Both the position numbers and the translations under genes were made by a program. From the NCBI GenBank assembly GCA_041398845.1, contig JAWKTZ010000012.1:62001-126000 (forward strand): a DNA stretch of 64,000 nt. Reading direction: 5' to 3'. Source of the DNA: Fuerstiella sp041398845 (GTDB lineage: Bacteria; Planctomycetota; Planctomycetia; Planctomycetales; Planctomycetaceae). The notes beneath the pieces were generated by a model, which worked only from the letters and a program-made list of their open reading frames with translations, was not told the DNA's origin and did not search any database. Positions 9,509 through 18,722 of the stretch are shown one piece after another (the first letter of the stretch is position 1; every line of letters begins with the position of its first letter).

Positions 9509-12160
9509 ATGCCGTCTTTCCCTGCACGAATGGTCTCACTTTTTTCACTGCTCAACAGTGGTTGGGTTCACGTGGTGATCGCTGTCTGCTCGCTGTTCAC
9601 CATTCCCGCAGCGGCCCTGGGACAGGGCTCCCGTCAGCAGGCGGACGAACGCTTTTTGAGGCAACTGACCGAACGTCGTTTTTTCGGCATGGCGGAACAG
9701 CATTGTCGCCATCAGCAGCAACTGGCCACAGACGCCGCCGGACGGGCGATCTGGCAGTTAAGACTTTGTCAGACCTATCGGCAGCATGCATGGTTTGAAG
9801 AATCCACCAACCGTTCGGGGCTGCTGAATCAGTCAATGGAACTGTTGGCGGAATTCCTTACGGACACCGTGCCGCCTCCGGAAGTTGAGTTCCTGCTGCG
9901 ACTGGAGCAGGCCGCGACACTGGCTCACAGCCTGCGGATGAACCTGATTGTGTCCGAAGCCGGTCATTTATTCGGAGATCGACGTGACCGTCCTGAAACC
10001 GCGCTCAACACCGACAGCCAGGCGGTTCTGGAACGAGCCATCGAAGTAACGGACGCTCTGCAGAAACAGTTGGAATCGATTCGCCGCGACCTGGATCCGG
10101 TTGACGTTCGCGAAATCCGCGATGCGTGCCGAGTGATGATGGCGGAACTGTTGTGTCTGAAGGTGCGGCTGGCAGTTGCAGGTTCGTTCACACCGGCCAG
10201 TCGCAACGCCCTGACCGACTCAGCGGAAGCTGCCGTCCAGACGGCTCTGCGAACGGTGACGGATGACCTCGGAAAACACAAATGCCAGTGGCTGCTGGCG
10301 GAACTGGCCTTGGTCACCGGAACGTCGGACCAGTTCCGGCTGCGACTCAGAGCAATCCGTGAGACAACAGCAGTTCATGATCTGGAAGTGGCCGAGTTTC
10401 TGGAAATTCGTCATCTGCTGCGACAGCAGGAAGCCACGGCCGCGCTGACTTTGGCCACAGAAACCAAAGGACAAACGGCTCTGCAGATTCAGCAACTGGA
10501 CTGGCTGACTCTGGAAGCGATGGCTGGTGTAAGGGAGCTGCTGGGAGAACTCGATGAGCCTCAGCAGCTTGCCGCAGCCGATGCCGACTTTCAGCGTCAG
10601 GTGATTCGTACTCAGCAAACCGCCGTCGGCGTCTTTCTCGAAGCCGCACGCAGAACTCAGCAACGGGCTTCGCTGGTTGGTGAGGTCGGTGCGGAAGTGG
10701 CTGATCTGATCGAACAGGTGGATGACAAACGACGCCGTGGTGAAACCTCAACGGCACAGTCGCTGATTGATCTCGCTTTGAATCGACTCACGGCGAGCGG
10801 ATCCAAACGAGCGATCGCGGCGTTATCGCTGCGCAGCGGTGAGATTCTGGTGGAGCAGCAGAATTGGAACGAAGCGGCGAATCGCCTGACCAGAGCCAGC
10901 ACACTGTTTGACGACCTGAACATGACATCGCAGCTTGCCGTGGCCGATCTGCTGAACATTTTCGTGTTGGCTCAGCGCTGGTCGTCTGCCACGAACAACT
11001 CCGATCACGCTGACAACGCTGTAACCAAAGCAGACTATGTCAGTGCGCTGCAGAATCACTTGAAGCGTTTTCCCGATCAGCCGACGGCGGAACGTGCCCG
11101 AGACTGGCTGCTGCGTGTTGTCCAGGCCGACGATCCGGCGTCTGCGGCCCGTCTGCTGCTGGATGCCGCTCAACGGGAATCAAATCCGGCGGCGAGGATT
11201 GCCACACTGGAACAGGTTGGACAGTTGCTGACGGCTCTGCCGGAATCCCGGAAGAACGCCGCCGAGGAACAAATTCGTGAGTTCCAGCGTGTTGTGCAAT
11301 CGCTCACCGACAGTTCCGCAGTCGATGCTCAGGACCTGTCTGTTCTTCAGGTGCTGGATCTGGATCTGGAGATTTCCCGGACAGCGGTTGAATCCAATCG
11401 CTGGTCGGCACTGGATGAGCGTCTGCAGGAACTGAGTCAGGCGTTTGCGTCAATCGATGCCACTGGTGACTCGTCCTCCGCCGAATGGGCGAAGCATCGT
11501 CTGGCCATTCTGGAAGCGTTGACGGCAGCCAGGCTGGCGGCCGATTCAAAGCGATTGACGACGTTAAAGAATCGGTTGCTGCAACTGCCACTGGACCGGC
11601 AACAGATGGCTCTGAACTTTCTGTCGGAACGATACAGCGACAGCACTGACTCGTTCGGAAACATCTGGCTGGCAACCACCTGTGAATCGCTCGCGCAACG
11701 TCAACTGGATTCCTTCCTGAATTCAGCGTCCGCAACGCCGGAAGCCGTGGTTCTGTCGCTGTCACTGTTTCCGGCGATTGTGAAAGCGGCGAATGTGAGC
11801 GGCCGGTTTGAGCTTCAGCGTCAGGTGCTGGAACGTCTGTTGAACAGCGAGCTGACACCTGAGCAACTGGATCAGGTGGCTGGCGTTATTGCGGAGGGTT
11901 CCGGTCAGGACGGAGTGGTCGGCGAGATCCGTCAGCGTGAGGTTCTGAAGCAGTTCTGGACACAGATTCTGGAACGCCACGACCAGGGCAGTGACCTTTG
12001 GCTGGAAGCGACGTTGCAGTTGTCTGAGCTGGCGTTTTCCACAGGCGACACTAAGGAAGCTCGGCGACGGCTGCTGCCGGTTGAGGCGCTCTATCCCGAC
12101 TGGGGTCAGCCAGCTCGCCAACAACGCGCGACCGACCTGAAGGGCAGGCTGTCACCCTGA
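9509..12160 (+). CDS. Large secreted helical-repeat (TPR-like) protein
   Basis: 883 residues from ATG 9509. An upstream in-frame ATG at 9425 would add an Arg/His-rich, signal-free tail and is less likely. The N-terminus has a signal peptide with hydrophobic core HVVIAVCSLFTIPAAALG (about residues 20-38). The remainder is almost entirely Leu/Ala/Gln/Arg-rich amphipathic helices with TPR-like periodicity and no catalytic motif. It probably acts as a scaffold or protein-protein interaction platform outside the cytoplasmic membrane. No partner gene is adjacent; a small lipoprotein gene follows after 115 bp on the same strand and could be co-transcribed. Confidence 0.7.
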   Translation: MPSFPARMVSLFSLLNSGWVHVVIAVCSLFTIPAAALGQGSRQQADERFLRQLTERRFFGMAEQHCRHQQQLATDAAGRAIWQLRLCQTYRQHAWFEESTNRSGLLNQSMELLAEFLTDTVPPPEVEFLLRLEQAATLAHSLRMNLIVSEAGHLFGDRRDRPETALNTDSQAVLERAIEVTDALQKQLESIRRDLDPVDVREIRDACRVMMAELLCLKVRLAVAGSFTPASRNALTDSAEAAVQTALRTVTDDLGKHKCQWLLAELALVTGTSDQFRLRLRAIRETTAVHDLEVAEFLEIRHLLRQQEATAALTLATETKGQTALQIQQLDWLTLEAMAGVRELLGELDEPQQLAAADADFQRQVIRTQQTAVGVFLEAARRTQQRASLVGEVGAEVADLIEQVDDKRRRGETSTAQSLIDLALNRLTASGSKRAIAALSLRSGEILVEQQNWNEAANRLTRASTLFDDLNMTSQLAVADLLNIFVLAQRWSSATNNSDHADNAVTKADYVSALQNHLKRFPDQPTAERARDWLLRVVQADDPASAARLLLDAAQRESNPAARIATLEQVGQLLTALPESRKNAAEEQIREFQRVVQSLTDSSAVDAQDLSVLQVLDLDLEISRTAVESNRWSALDERLQELSQAFASIDATGDSSSAEWAKHRLAILEALTAARLAADSKRLTTLKNRLLQLPLDRQQMALNFLSERYSDSTDSFGNIWLATTCESLAQRQLDSFLNSASATPEAVVLSLSLFPAIVKAANVSGRFELQRQVLERLLNSELTPEQLDQVAGVIAEGSGQDGVVGEIRQREVLKQFWTQILERHDQGSDLWLEATLQLSELAFSTGDTKEARRRLLPVEALYPDWGQPARQQRATDLKGRLSP

Positions 12161-12275
12161 GTTTCGTGAGCCGAACAACGTTGAGCGTGAAAATCTGCTG
12201 TAGGCCGGATTTCCGCTGAATGTTACACTTTCCTGAAAGGAATCGTCCGGCTGAGTTTCCGCTTGAACGTTTGTT

Positions 12276-12650
12276 ATGTGTCGCAAGATGTTACTGCCAT
12301 TGCTGTTGACGTTGCTGACGGGATGTCAGCAGGCTCGCAGCTATCTGCACATGAACAGTGACAGTCCGTCTCCGTTTCTGGGCCTGGAATTGTCCGTCGA
12401 CGCCAGGGATGCTCAACGTGGCCGGACGCCGCAGAATGACGGCCTGACACAGGCAAAATCTGCCGGTGACTGTCGTCACACGCTGGTCAGATTCACGACA
12501 CCGCAGCGGTCAGAAGATTTCGTGCCAACGTCTGAGTCCCGGTCACTCGACGGTGACCTGAAATACTCACTGCCCGTCATCAGTCTGAAAGCAGGCGGTG
12601 CCGAGGCCGAAGAAGCCGAAGCGATCATCCGCCGTTTTTCCGGAACGTAA
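12276..12650 (+). CDS. Small hypothetical lipoprotein
   Basis: 124 residues with a lipoprotein signal: MCRKMLLPLLLTLLTGC, giving a lipobox LTGC with Cys17 as the lipidated residue. The mature part is short, polar and of unknown function; it ends in an acidic GAEAEEAEAII helix. It lies 115 bp after the secreted repeat protein and converges on the amidohydrolase gene. Confidence 0.7.
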   Translation: MCRKMLLPLLLTLLTGCQQARSYLHMNSDSPSPFLGLELSVDARDAQRGRTPQNDGLTQAKSAGDCRHTLVRFTTPQRSEDFVPTSESRSLDGDLKYSLPVISLKAGGAEAEEAEAIIRRFSGT

Positions 12651-12685
12651 GCGGGCATTCGGTCAAACTCTGTTTCAGATAGCCA

Positions 12686-13657
12686 CTATGCGTTCGTTGT
12701 GCCGTTCAGTGCTCGCATGGCATTGCCAAAGAAGGCGTCATCCAGTCGAGCTTCGTCGGGAATCAGTTTTCTCAGCAGCCGCTGTAGCTGAGTCGAATAG
12801 CAGAGTCCTTTGAAGTTTTCGCCTTTGCCATCGCGACATGGGCAGTCACTGCCAAACAGAATCTGTCGGGGATGGCGTTCGAAGAATCCTGCGGTGAAGT
12901 CTTCATCGCGAGTCAACGCGCCATAGCCGCTTCCGGCGGACATATCGGCATACAGATTGGGATAGTCGCTCAGCAGGCGATCGAGCAGACCGCCCGGTTT
13001 CACGGGACCTGTCGGGTACAGCGTTTTGTTGGGATCAGGAACGTCGGCGCTGATGTTGGCCCAGAATGTCTGAGCATGGCCGATGATTCGCACCTTTTTA
13101 TATCGCTTCAGGTAGGTTTCCAGGTGGGCTGCCAGACCCTGGTTGTAGCCGCTGTCGGAATCCTGAAAGTGAATCGTGATCGGCCAGTTCAGTTCGTCGC
13201 ACAGGGCAATTACCGCTTCGACCCGTTTGTCATTCAGCGGCAGATGTTCCTTCTGTTCACCGATTCCGCGACAACCCAGCAGGTGGTAGGCTTTGATTCG
13301 TTCCAGCACGTCCGGTTGCCGAATGTCTGTCTGGCAGAACGGAATCAGTCTCTCGTTGTACTGATGAAAGGCATGCAGCACTGTTTCTGACCGCAGAACA
13401 ACACCACCTTCGCCGGTTTCCAGCGGCAGAATAAACGCCTTCGTCGTGCCGGTTTCATCCATGTGCCGCAGCGTGTCTTCGACGGAGCGATCAAAGTGAT
13501 TGATGTGCAGATGGCAGTCCAGCAATCGTCCGGGTTTTGGCAATGGCGTTTCGTCGGCGGCCGGAGACGATTCGCCAAAACGCGAACTCAGCAACCCTGC
13601 TGCGGCAACTCCGGCAGTTTTCAGAAATCGGCGTCGGTTCTGAGACAATGCTGGCAT
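12686..13657 (-). CDS. Twin-arginine amidohydrolase (Amidohydrolase_2 family)
   Basis: 323 residues. The N-terminus NRRRFLKTAGVAAAGLLSS is a Tat-type signal, so the enzyme is probably exported folded. A metal-binding DCHLH motif (Asp47, His49, His51) opens the TIM barrel; a His in IHFQDS, a second in IIGHAQ and FGSDCPC near the C-terminus supply the remaining usual ligands of the TIM-barrel metal-dependent hydrolases related to decarboxylases. The substrate cannot be told from sequence. It is followed upstream on the same strand by a Gfo/Idh/MocA oxidoreductase gene 65 bp away, suggesting a small sugar or ring-compound catabolic pair. Confidence 0.88.
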   Translation of the reverse strand: MPALSQNRRRFLKTAGVAAAGLLSSRFGESSPAADETPLPKPGRLLDCHLHINHFDRSVEDTLRHMDETGTTKAFILPLETGEGGVVLRSETVLHAFHQYNERLIPFCQTDIRQPDVLERIKAYHLLGCRGIGEQKEHLPLNDKRVEAVIALCDELNWPITIHFQDSDSGYNQGLAAHLETYLKRYKKVRIIGHAQTFWANISADVPDPNKTLYPTGPVKPGGLLDRLLSDYPNLYADMSAGSGYGALTRDEDFTAGFFERHPRQILFGSDCPCRDGKGENFKGLCYSTQLQRLLRKLIPDEARLDDAFFGNAMRALNGTTNA

Positions 13658-13722
13658 GGTTGTTCTTTCATTTTAGTGGAGGGCAATGCTGTGAACGATT
13701 CTCAGAATGGTTTCACCGGGAT

Positions 13723-14769
13723 CTATAACGTCACCAGTTGGCCACTTTCGATGCTGCCGGCTTCGGCATAACACATCTTCAGGGCATCCAGAGCCAGTTG
13801 GCTGTTCAGAGGACCGACGTCCGATTGGTTCTGAAGGTGGTTGACAGCGACCTGCAGTTCCTGAGTGAACGCGGCACACCACTTGTCATTTCCGGAAAGC
13901 TGAACGGTTTTGACCTTGCCATCGTTCGTTATCAGGCTCAGCGGTCGATTCACCACCCATTCACCACCGTAGGTTCCGGCGTCGAAAAGCAGAGTGGCGT
14001 TTTCAAAATACAGTTCGAAGCCATGACCGAATGCCAGACCGCTGGCAGCGATACCTCCGCTCACGGCCGACACGGCTGGTCCGTCGCTGCCGTAGACATA
14101 AGAGGTATGAACATGATTCACAAACCCATCCTGCAGCAGCCCGGTCGAAAACACGGCTGATGGTTTGCCACAGGCGTGAGCGATGAAATGGTTGTCGTGA
14201 ATGTGCAGGTCAATTCCCCAGCCCCCCAGTTTGCGAAAATCCGACATGTCGCTCGACCAGTCCGGCGGACAGATCACGCGTTTGAAATGAGCTGCCTTGA
14301 GTGCTCCGTAGGTCTTTGACTGGATGGCTTCGGCGGCGAAGCGAAATTCCGGAAAGAACGGCAGGACATGAGCGACCAGCAGCGGCACGCTCGCCTTCTC
14401 AGAAGCAGCAACCATCTGCTGAGCCTGGTTCAGGTCCACGGAGATCGGCTTTTCCACCAGAGTTGGTTTTCCGGCGGCCAGCGATTCCATCACGACATCA
14501 AAATGCCGGTCGGTCGGAAGGCACACATCCACCAGGTCAATCTCGGGATCGGCCAGCAGATCTTTGTAATCGGAATAGCACTTCAGATCCGACACATCCA
14601 CGTGGCCGCCCGGTGGACCAAAGTTGCCCTGAATGCCGGTCCAGTCGCCAGCCAGTTTCTGAGCATTTCGTGTCGCGAAGGCGGTGACTCGGGCGTCGGT
14701 CAGATCCCGGGCTCCTTCAAAATGGGTGTAGCCCATAAAGCCGACGCCGATGATGCCAATTCGAATCAT
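13723..14769 (-). CDS. Gfo/Idh/MocA family NAD(P)-dependent oxidoreductase
   Basis: 348 residues. The N-terminal Rossmann motif GIIGVGFMGYTH (about residues 5-16) and the EKPISVD motif are characteristic of the family, where the Lys of EKP is catalytic. GWGIDLHIHDNHF carries the His pair usual near the active site. It lacks a signal peptide, so it is cytoplasmic, unlike the Tat-exported amidohydrolase downstream with which it probably forms an operon. It most likely oxidises a sugar, inositol or related hydroxy compound; the substrate is not assignable. Confidence 0.9.
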   Translation of the reverse strand: MIRIGIIGVGFMGYTHFEGARDLTDARVTAFATRNAQKLAGDWTGIQGNFGPPGGHVDVSDLKCYSDYKDLLADPEIDLVDVCLPTDRHFDVVMESLAAGKPTLVEKPISVDLNQAQQMVAASEKASVPLLVAHVLPFFPEFRFAAEAIQSKTYGALKAAHFKRVICPPDWSSDMSDFRKLGGWGIDLHIHDNHFIAHACGKPSAVFSTGLLQDGFVNHVHTSYVYGSDGPAVSAVSGGIAASGLAFGHGFELYFENATLLFDAGTYGGEWVVNRPLSLITNDGKVKTVQLSGNDKWCAAFTQELQVAVNHLQNQSDVGPLNSQLALDALKMCYAEAGSIESGQLVTL

Positions 14770-15110
14770 GATGAGGTCCGGTGGATGGAGTGAAGTGGAC
14801 GGAGGGAAAAGTGTCGAGCTGACAGAAACAGCGGGAGGGTACGGCCGACCGGCTGTTCACCAGAAGTCACCGACCGTCGCCGACTGGCTGCAGCCGGATT
14901 CGACCAGCAGCCTCGAACTGGAATCCTGTGACAGAGCTTCGCAACCACACCGCAGGCCAATTGGTCATGAGAAGACCAAAACACCAGCAAAAATACAACC
15001 GAACCAAGGTGCCAAAATGGCGCCGGCACGACAGAACCAGTAGTGCTTAAATGTTGAGCAGGTTGAATCTGCCTGTTTTGTGGGCAGTTCTGGTTTTGAC
15101 GCTTTTGGGC
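14770..15110. other. Intergenic region between the oxidoreductase and csrA
   Basis: About 340 bp between a leftward and a rightward gene. No convincing ORF, RNA gene or repeat was found. A short hairpin TTGGTC/GACCAA lies at about 14960-14978. Both promoters presumably lie in or next to this region. Confidence 0.5.
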
Positions 15111-15138
15111 TTGGCAACGGGTGGCCGGATTGTATCAT
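15111..15138 (+). promoter_or_regulatory. Candidate sigma-70-like promoter of csrA
   Basis: TTGGCA at 15111-15116, a 16-bp spacer and TATCAT at 15133-15138. It would give a 5' leader of roughly 120 nt before the csrA start at 15268. This is pattern matching only; other start sites are possible. Confidence 0.35.
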
Positions 15139-15226
15139 TGTGATGTCGGCACTGGGTGGCGCTGTTGGCGTTGGGTGCTGTTGGTGTTGGCCGGGAGGTT
15201 GGCGCGGTGTCAGCTTTACTTCAGGC

Positions 15227-15260
15227 ACAGGGACGTTCTGAAAACTCAAGACAGGGAGAA
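15227..15260 (+). promoter_or_regulatory. Two candidate CsrA-binding sites in the csrA leader
   Basis: ACAGGGACGT at 15227-15236 and ACAGGGAGAA at 15251-15260 both match the core of the CsrA RNA-binding consensus (ACARGGA). They are 24 nt apart, and the second includes the Shine-Dalgarno GGGAG of csrA. Paired sites, one over the ribosome binding site, are the known layout for CsrA translational repression. Autoregulation is inferred. Confidence 0.5.
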
Positions 15261-15267
15261 GAAGCAA

Positions 15268-15468
15268 ATGTTGGTTCTGTCACGAAAAGCTGGAGAGCGA
15301 ATTTTGATTGGCGACGATGTTGCCATCACGGTCGTTCGGATTGGTCCGAATTCCGTCCGCATTGGAATTGAGGCACCCAAGTCGATGAACATTGTTCGCG
15401 AAGAACTGTGCGACTTCGGCACCGCCGCGAAGGGCGCACCTTCCAAACCGGAATCCATTACCTTATAG
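15268..15468 (+). CDS. csrA: Carbon storage regulator CsrA
   Basis: 66 residues, full length for the family. The start MLVLSRKAGE and the core RIGIEAP are diagnostic; Leu4, Arg6 and the VRIGIEAP...REEL segment form the two RNA-binding faces of the CsrA dimer. Start ATG 15268 has GGGAG 9 nt upstream; an in-frame extension upstream is non-homologous. CsrA is an RNA-binding dimer that controls translation and stability of target mRNAs. It is monocistronic, with a clear terminator 73 bp after the stop. Two CsrA-like motifs in its own leader suggest autoregulation. Confidence 0.97.
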   Translation: MLVLSRKAGERILIGDDVAITVVRIGPNSVRIGIEAPKSMNIVREELCDFGTAAKGAPSKPESITL

Positions 15469-15540
15469 AAGAGATGATCGATTCGACGATTTCGGCGTCG
15501 CTGTATTGGCTGCAGCGACTCCATCGTCGCCGTGGAATCT

Positions 15541-15567
15541 GGCTGAGCCTGGTGCTCAGCCTTTTTT
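15541..15567 (+). terminator. Rho-independent terminator after csrA
   Basis: Perfect 8-bp stem GGCTGAGC/GCTCAGCC (15541-15548 and 15554-15561), a 5-nt loop and six T at 15562-15567. Confidence 0.92.
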
Positions 15568-15803
15568 ATGCGCTGGCGGGTTTGAGGTAACGAACTGATG
15601 AGTTGCTTCCAGGGGCTGCTCTGCGGCAGGCTTCCCCCGAGACTGCTGGTGGAATCTCATCTGCCGCCTGCTTATACTGCGTCCAAAATTGGGGGCAGGT
15701 CGCGTTGTGCGAAGTCACTTCAAGACCGTTCCGGCGAAGAGACCTGACTCCATTTTCCCCCTGTGACCATTCCCGTTTTCCCGATTGTTAATCAGGCTTA
15801 TCC
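15568..15803. other. Intergenic region before the isomerase gene
   Basis: About 236 bp after the csrA terminator. No gene, RNA or repeat is recognisable; it should hold the promoter of the isomerase gene, but no strong -35/-10 pair stands out. Confidence 0.4.
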
Positions 15804-16757
15804 ATGTTGCATTCGTTTTCTCGTCGTTCGTTTCTGGCATCATCGGCAGGTTTGCTGGCGGCCGGTGTTGCCGGTCAGGTTTCAGCCGCTGCGGCGCCGT
15901 CCATCGCTCCGCGTTTCCGAATCTCGCTGGCTCAGTGGTCTTTGCATCGGATGCTCAAGAGCGGCAAGCTGGACAACCTGGACTTTGCGGCCACCACGAA
16001 AAAGGAATTCGGTATTGATGGTGTCGAATACGTCAACCAGTTCTTCAAAGATAAAGCGAACGACAAATCCTATCTGGCCGAAATGAACAAGCGCGCCGCT
16101 GATCAGGGAGTCACTCAGGTGCTGATCATGATTGACGGAGAGGGCCAACTGGGTGACGCCAGCCTGATGAAGCGAGCTCAGGCGGTGGAAAACCACTACA
16201 AGTGGGTTGAAGCGGCGAAGACACTGGGATGTCATTCCATTCGAGTCAATGCGGGCAGCAGTGGCACCTATGATGAACAGGTTTCCCGAGCGGCCGATGG
16301 TCTGCGAGCCCTTTCGGAATTCGGCGACAAACACGATATTAACGTCATCGTGGAAAACCACGGCGGGCTTTCGTCCAACGGCGAATGGCTGTCATCGGTG
16401 ATCAAAAAGGTGGATCACAAACGCTGCGGTACACTGCCGGACTTTGGAAACTTTGCCATCGATCGAGGCAAAGACGAATGGTACGACCGCTACAAGGGAA
16501 CTCAGGAACTGATGCCGTTTGCCAAAGCCGTCAGCGCCAAGACGCACGACTTTGATGAATCGCGCCCGATGATCACTGTCGACAAGAGAACCATGAAGGA
16601 AACCGACTACCGGAAGATGATGAAGATTGTCGCAGATTCCGAATACGAAGGCTGGATCGGCATCGAATACGAAGGCAGTGAACTGGACGAAATGGCCGGC
16701 ATCAAAGCCAGCAAAGCTTTGCTCGAACGAGCTCTGGCGGCCATCAATGAGCGGTAG
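15804..16757 (+). CDS. Twin-arginine sugar phosphate isomerase/epimerase (xylose isomerase-like TIM barrel)
   Basis: 317 residues from ATG 15804. The N-terminus FSRRSFLASSAGLLAAGVAG is a Tat-type signal, so it is predicted to be exported. The AP-endonuclease/xylose isomerase family 2 barrel is shown by FRISLAQWSLH, the IRVNAGSSG strand, IVENHGGLSSNG (metal-ligand Glu and His region), GTLPDFGNF, KTHDFDE and a terminal GIEYEG strand. The reaction is probably sugar or polyol isomerisation or epimerisation; the substrate is not assignable. Planctomycetes have many such exported paralogues. It stands alone, with the RDD operon starting 88 bp downstream. Confidence 0.88.
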   Translation: MLHSFSRRSFLASSAGLLAAGVAGQVSAAAAPSIAPRFRISLAQWSLHRMLKSGKLDNLDFAATTKKEFGIDGVEYVNQFFKDKANDKSYLAEMNKRAADQGVTQVLIMIDGEGQLGDASLMKRAQAVENHYKWVEAAKTLGCHSIRVNAGSSGTYDEQVSRAADGLRALSEFGDKHDINVIVENHGGLSSNGEWLSSVIKKVDHKRCGTLPDFGNFAIDRGKDEWYDRYKGTQELMPFAKAVSAKTHDFDESRPMITVDKRTMKETDYRKMMKIVADSEYEGWIGIEYEGSELDEMAGIKASKALLERALAAINER

Positions 16758-16845
16758 TCGTCCCTGACCGTCAGGTTCCGGTTTCCGGACCGGAGGCGGA
16801 CCGAGGTGAAACGAAATATCCTGTCGTTAGCAAAGTCACCTTTAC

Positions 16846-17748
16846 ATGTCTGCCGCTCGGATCGTTGACAGTCGCATCACCGTGGAGACGCCCGAAGGAG
16901 TTGACTTTAGGTTTGTCGTGGCCGGTCCCGGCAAACGCTGCGTTGCATATGCCGTTGATTGTCTTCTGAAAGCGGCTGTGCTGGTGATTGGTGCCTATGC
17001 CAGCCTTGCAGCAGCCGCGATCGGAGGGCTTTCGCAATTCGGAACCGGCATGATTCTGCTGCTGTGGTTTGTGGTCTCATGGTTGTATGGAGCCTGCTTT
17101 GAAGCATTTCTGAACGGGCAGACTCCAGGAAAACTGTCGCAGGGATTGCGTGTTGTCCGCACCAACGGAACTCCGATCGGCTGGTTCGAAGCGTTTGGCC
17201 GCAACCTGCTGCTGGTGGCGGACGGTTTTCCGGTATACGGATGGATTCCATTCAACACGGTTGGTCTGCTGACAATGGCAGCCACTCGCCGCATGCAGCG
17301 GCTGGGCGATCTGGTGTTTGACACGATGGTCATCGACCAGGCACGAGAATTCATCAGCCGCGATTCCAGGGTGTCGGACGACGTCGATGTGCTGCCTCGA
17401 TCCGAATGTGCCGGGCGCTATCATGTTCCTGACCGAACTCTGGCAGTCATTGAACGGCTGTTTGAAGGCAAACGTGTTATCGGCGATGCGCGGCGCGAAG
17501 AGGTGGCTCGCACATTGTCCCTGGCTCTCAGAACTCGGCTGGGCTGGGAAGAACAGCCTCCGGACGAACGAAATCCCAACGCCTGGTTTGTTTCCAGTTC
17601 CCGACGCCACACGGAATTCCTGAAACGCATTCTGAAGACCTTCACGGACGACGCGACGCTGTGCCATGTCGGCGGACCGGAGACTGGCGGACCGAAAGTC
17701 GGCGGGCCGGAAGTCGGCGGACCGGAAACCAGCGGAGACGCGGTATGA
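16846..17748 (+). CDS. RDD family membrane protein
   Basis: 300 residues. An N-terminal beta segment is followed by an RDD domain: KRCVAYAVDCLLKAAVLVIGAYASL (first span, with the Arg/Asp pair), a second span at about 63-85, the QTPGKLSQGLRVVR signature and a third amphipathic span. The cytoplasmic C-terminal part is helical and ends in a low-complexity Gly-Gly-Pro repeat encoded by four 15-bp units (17671-17730). Its stop overlaps the next start (ATGA), so it leads a tightly coupled five-gene operon. RDD proteins are polytopic membrane proteins of mostly unknown function, often in MoxR/DUF58 clusters. Confidence 0.9.
   Translation: MSAARIVDSRITVETPEGVDFRFVVAGPGKRCVAYAVDCLLKAAVLVIGAYASLAAAAIGGLSQFGTGMILLLWFVVSWLYGACFEAFLNGQTPGKLSQGLRVVRTNGTPIGWFEAFGRNLLLVADGFPVYGWIPFNTVGLLTMAATRRMQRLGDLVFDTMVIDQAREFISRDSRVSDDVDVLPRSECAGRYHVPDRTLAVIERLFEGKRVIGDARREEVARTLSLALRTRLGWEEQPPDERNPNAWFVSSSRRHTEFLKRILKTFTDDATLCHVGGPETGGPKVGGPEVGGPETSGDAV
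17671..17730 (+). repeat. Coding tandem repeat, four 15-bp units
   Basis: Four consecutive units related to GGCGGACCGGAAACT, each encoding Gly-Gly-Pro-Glu/Lys-Thr/Val, at the C-terminus of the RDD protein and just before the SpoIIM-like start. Units differ at 1-4 bases. The tract would be expected to vary in copy number between strains. Confidence 0.85.
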
Positions 17749-18722
17749 ATCGCGAACGCTTTATTCGCCAGCGCCGCGAAGACTGGCAGCAGTTTGAAAC
17801 TCTGCTGGCAAGGATGCAGACGACGCGAGTCAAACGCTGGACCGGTGCGGATGTCACGCGGCTGTCAACTCTGTATCGCTCCATCTGCTACGACCTGTCG
17901 CTGGTGCAGTCGCGGGAGTGGGGTCAGCGGCTGGAACAGTATCTGAACGACCTCGTTGCTCACGGCCACAACTGTCTGTATCGCACGCCGCCTCGATCGC
18001 TGAACGCCGCGTTTCAGTTTCTTTCGCACGGTTTCCCGGAACTGCTGCGGCAACGGCGTCACTTCTTTTATATGTCGCTGGCTCTGTTCTGCATACCGTT
18101 TCTTCTGGCCATGATGGTGGCCATCCGGAATCCTGTGCTGGCCGAACGTCTGGCGGATAAAGCCGCTCTGGGACAGGCGGAACACGCCTACGCTTCTGAA
18201 CTCTTTCATGAGGTCGACGAACGATACGCCGACGAACGGTCGATGATGGCCGGATTCTATGTCTGGAACAACGTGGGAATCGCGTTTCGAAGTTTCGCGC
18301 TGGGAGTTTTCTTTGGAGTCGGCACCGTGGTGACTCTGCTGTTCAACGGGTTGTCACTCGGCGCCATCACGGGATTTCTGATTCACCGGGGACACAGCGA
18401 CAACTTTTTCAGCTTCACGATTTCTCACGGGGCATTCGAACTGACGGCCATTGTCATCGCCGGAGCGGCCGGGTTGCTGCTGGGCTGGGGAATGATTCAC
18501 CCCGGAGACACGTCGCGACTGCAATCGCTGCGGGTTCACGGTCGGGATGCTGTCCAACTGGCCACCGGAGCCGGCTTTATGCTGTGCATCGCGGCACTGA
18601 TTGAAGCGTATTTTTCGCCGCTTGCCATTCCTCACGCGCTGAAGTACGTCGTGGGCGTCCTGCTGTGGGGAGTCGTTTCTGTGTACTTGATTTACGGTGG
18701 TCGAACGGTTCGCGAATCATGA
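17745..18722 (+). CDS. Stage II sporulation protein M-like (SpoIIM family) membrane protein
   Basis: 325 residues from ATG 17745, overlapping the RDD stop by 4 bp; the ORF is open further upstream but in another frame of the RDD gene. The pattern is a soluble helical N-terminus (RRREDWQQFETLL), then several spans (about 110-130, 185-215, 215-240, 255-275, 290-315) with the conserved family segment YVWNNVGIAFRSFALGVFFG. In Bacillus, SpoIIM is part of the engulfment DMP complex; in non-sporulating planctomycetes this family sits in RDD/DUF4129 clusters with unknown, probably envelope-related, function. Confidence 0.88.
   Translation: MNRERFIRQRREDWQQFETLLARMQTTRVKRWTGADVTRLSTLYRSICYDLSLVQSREWGQRLEQYLNDLVAHGHNCLYRTPPRSLNAAFQFLSHGFPELLRQRRHFFYMSLALFCIPFLLAMMVAIRNPVLAERLADKAALGQAEHAYASELFHEVDERYADERSMMAGFYVWNNVGIAFRSFALGVFFGVGTVVTLLFNGLSLGAITGFLIHRGHSDNFFSFTISHGAFELTAIVIAGAAGLLLGWGMIHPGDTSRLQSLRVHGRDAVQLATGAGFMLCIAALIEAYFSPLAIPHALKYVVGVLLWGVVSVYLIYGGRTVRES

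Noticed and set aside
15121..15267. N-terminal extension of CsrA in the same frame
   Set aside because: The CsrA family starts at MLVLSRKAGE; the extension has no homology and ATG 15268 has a good ribosome binding site.
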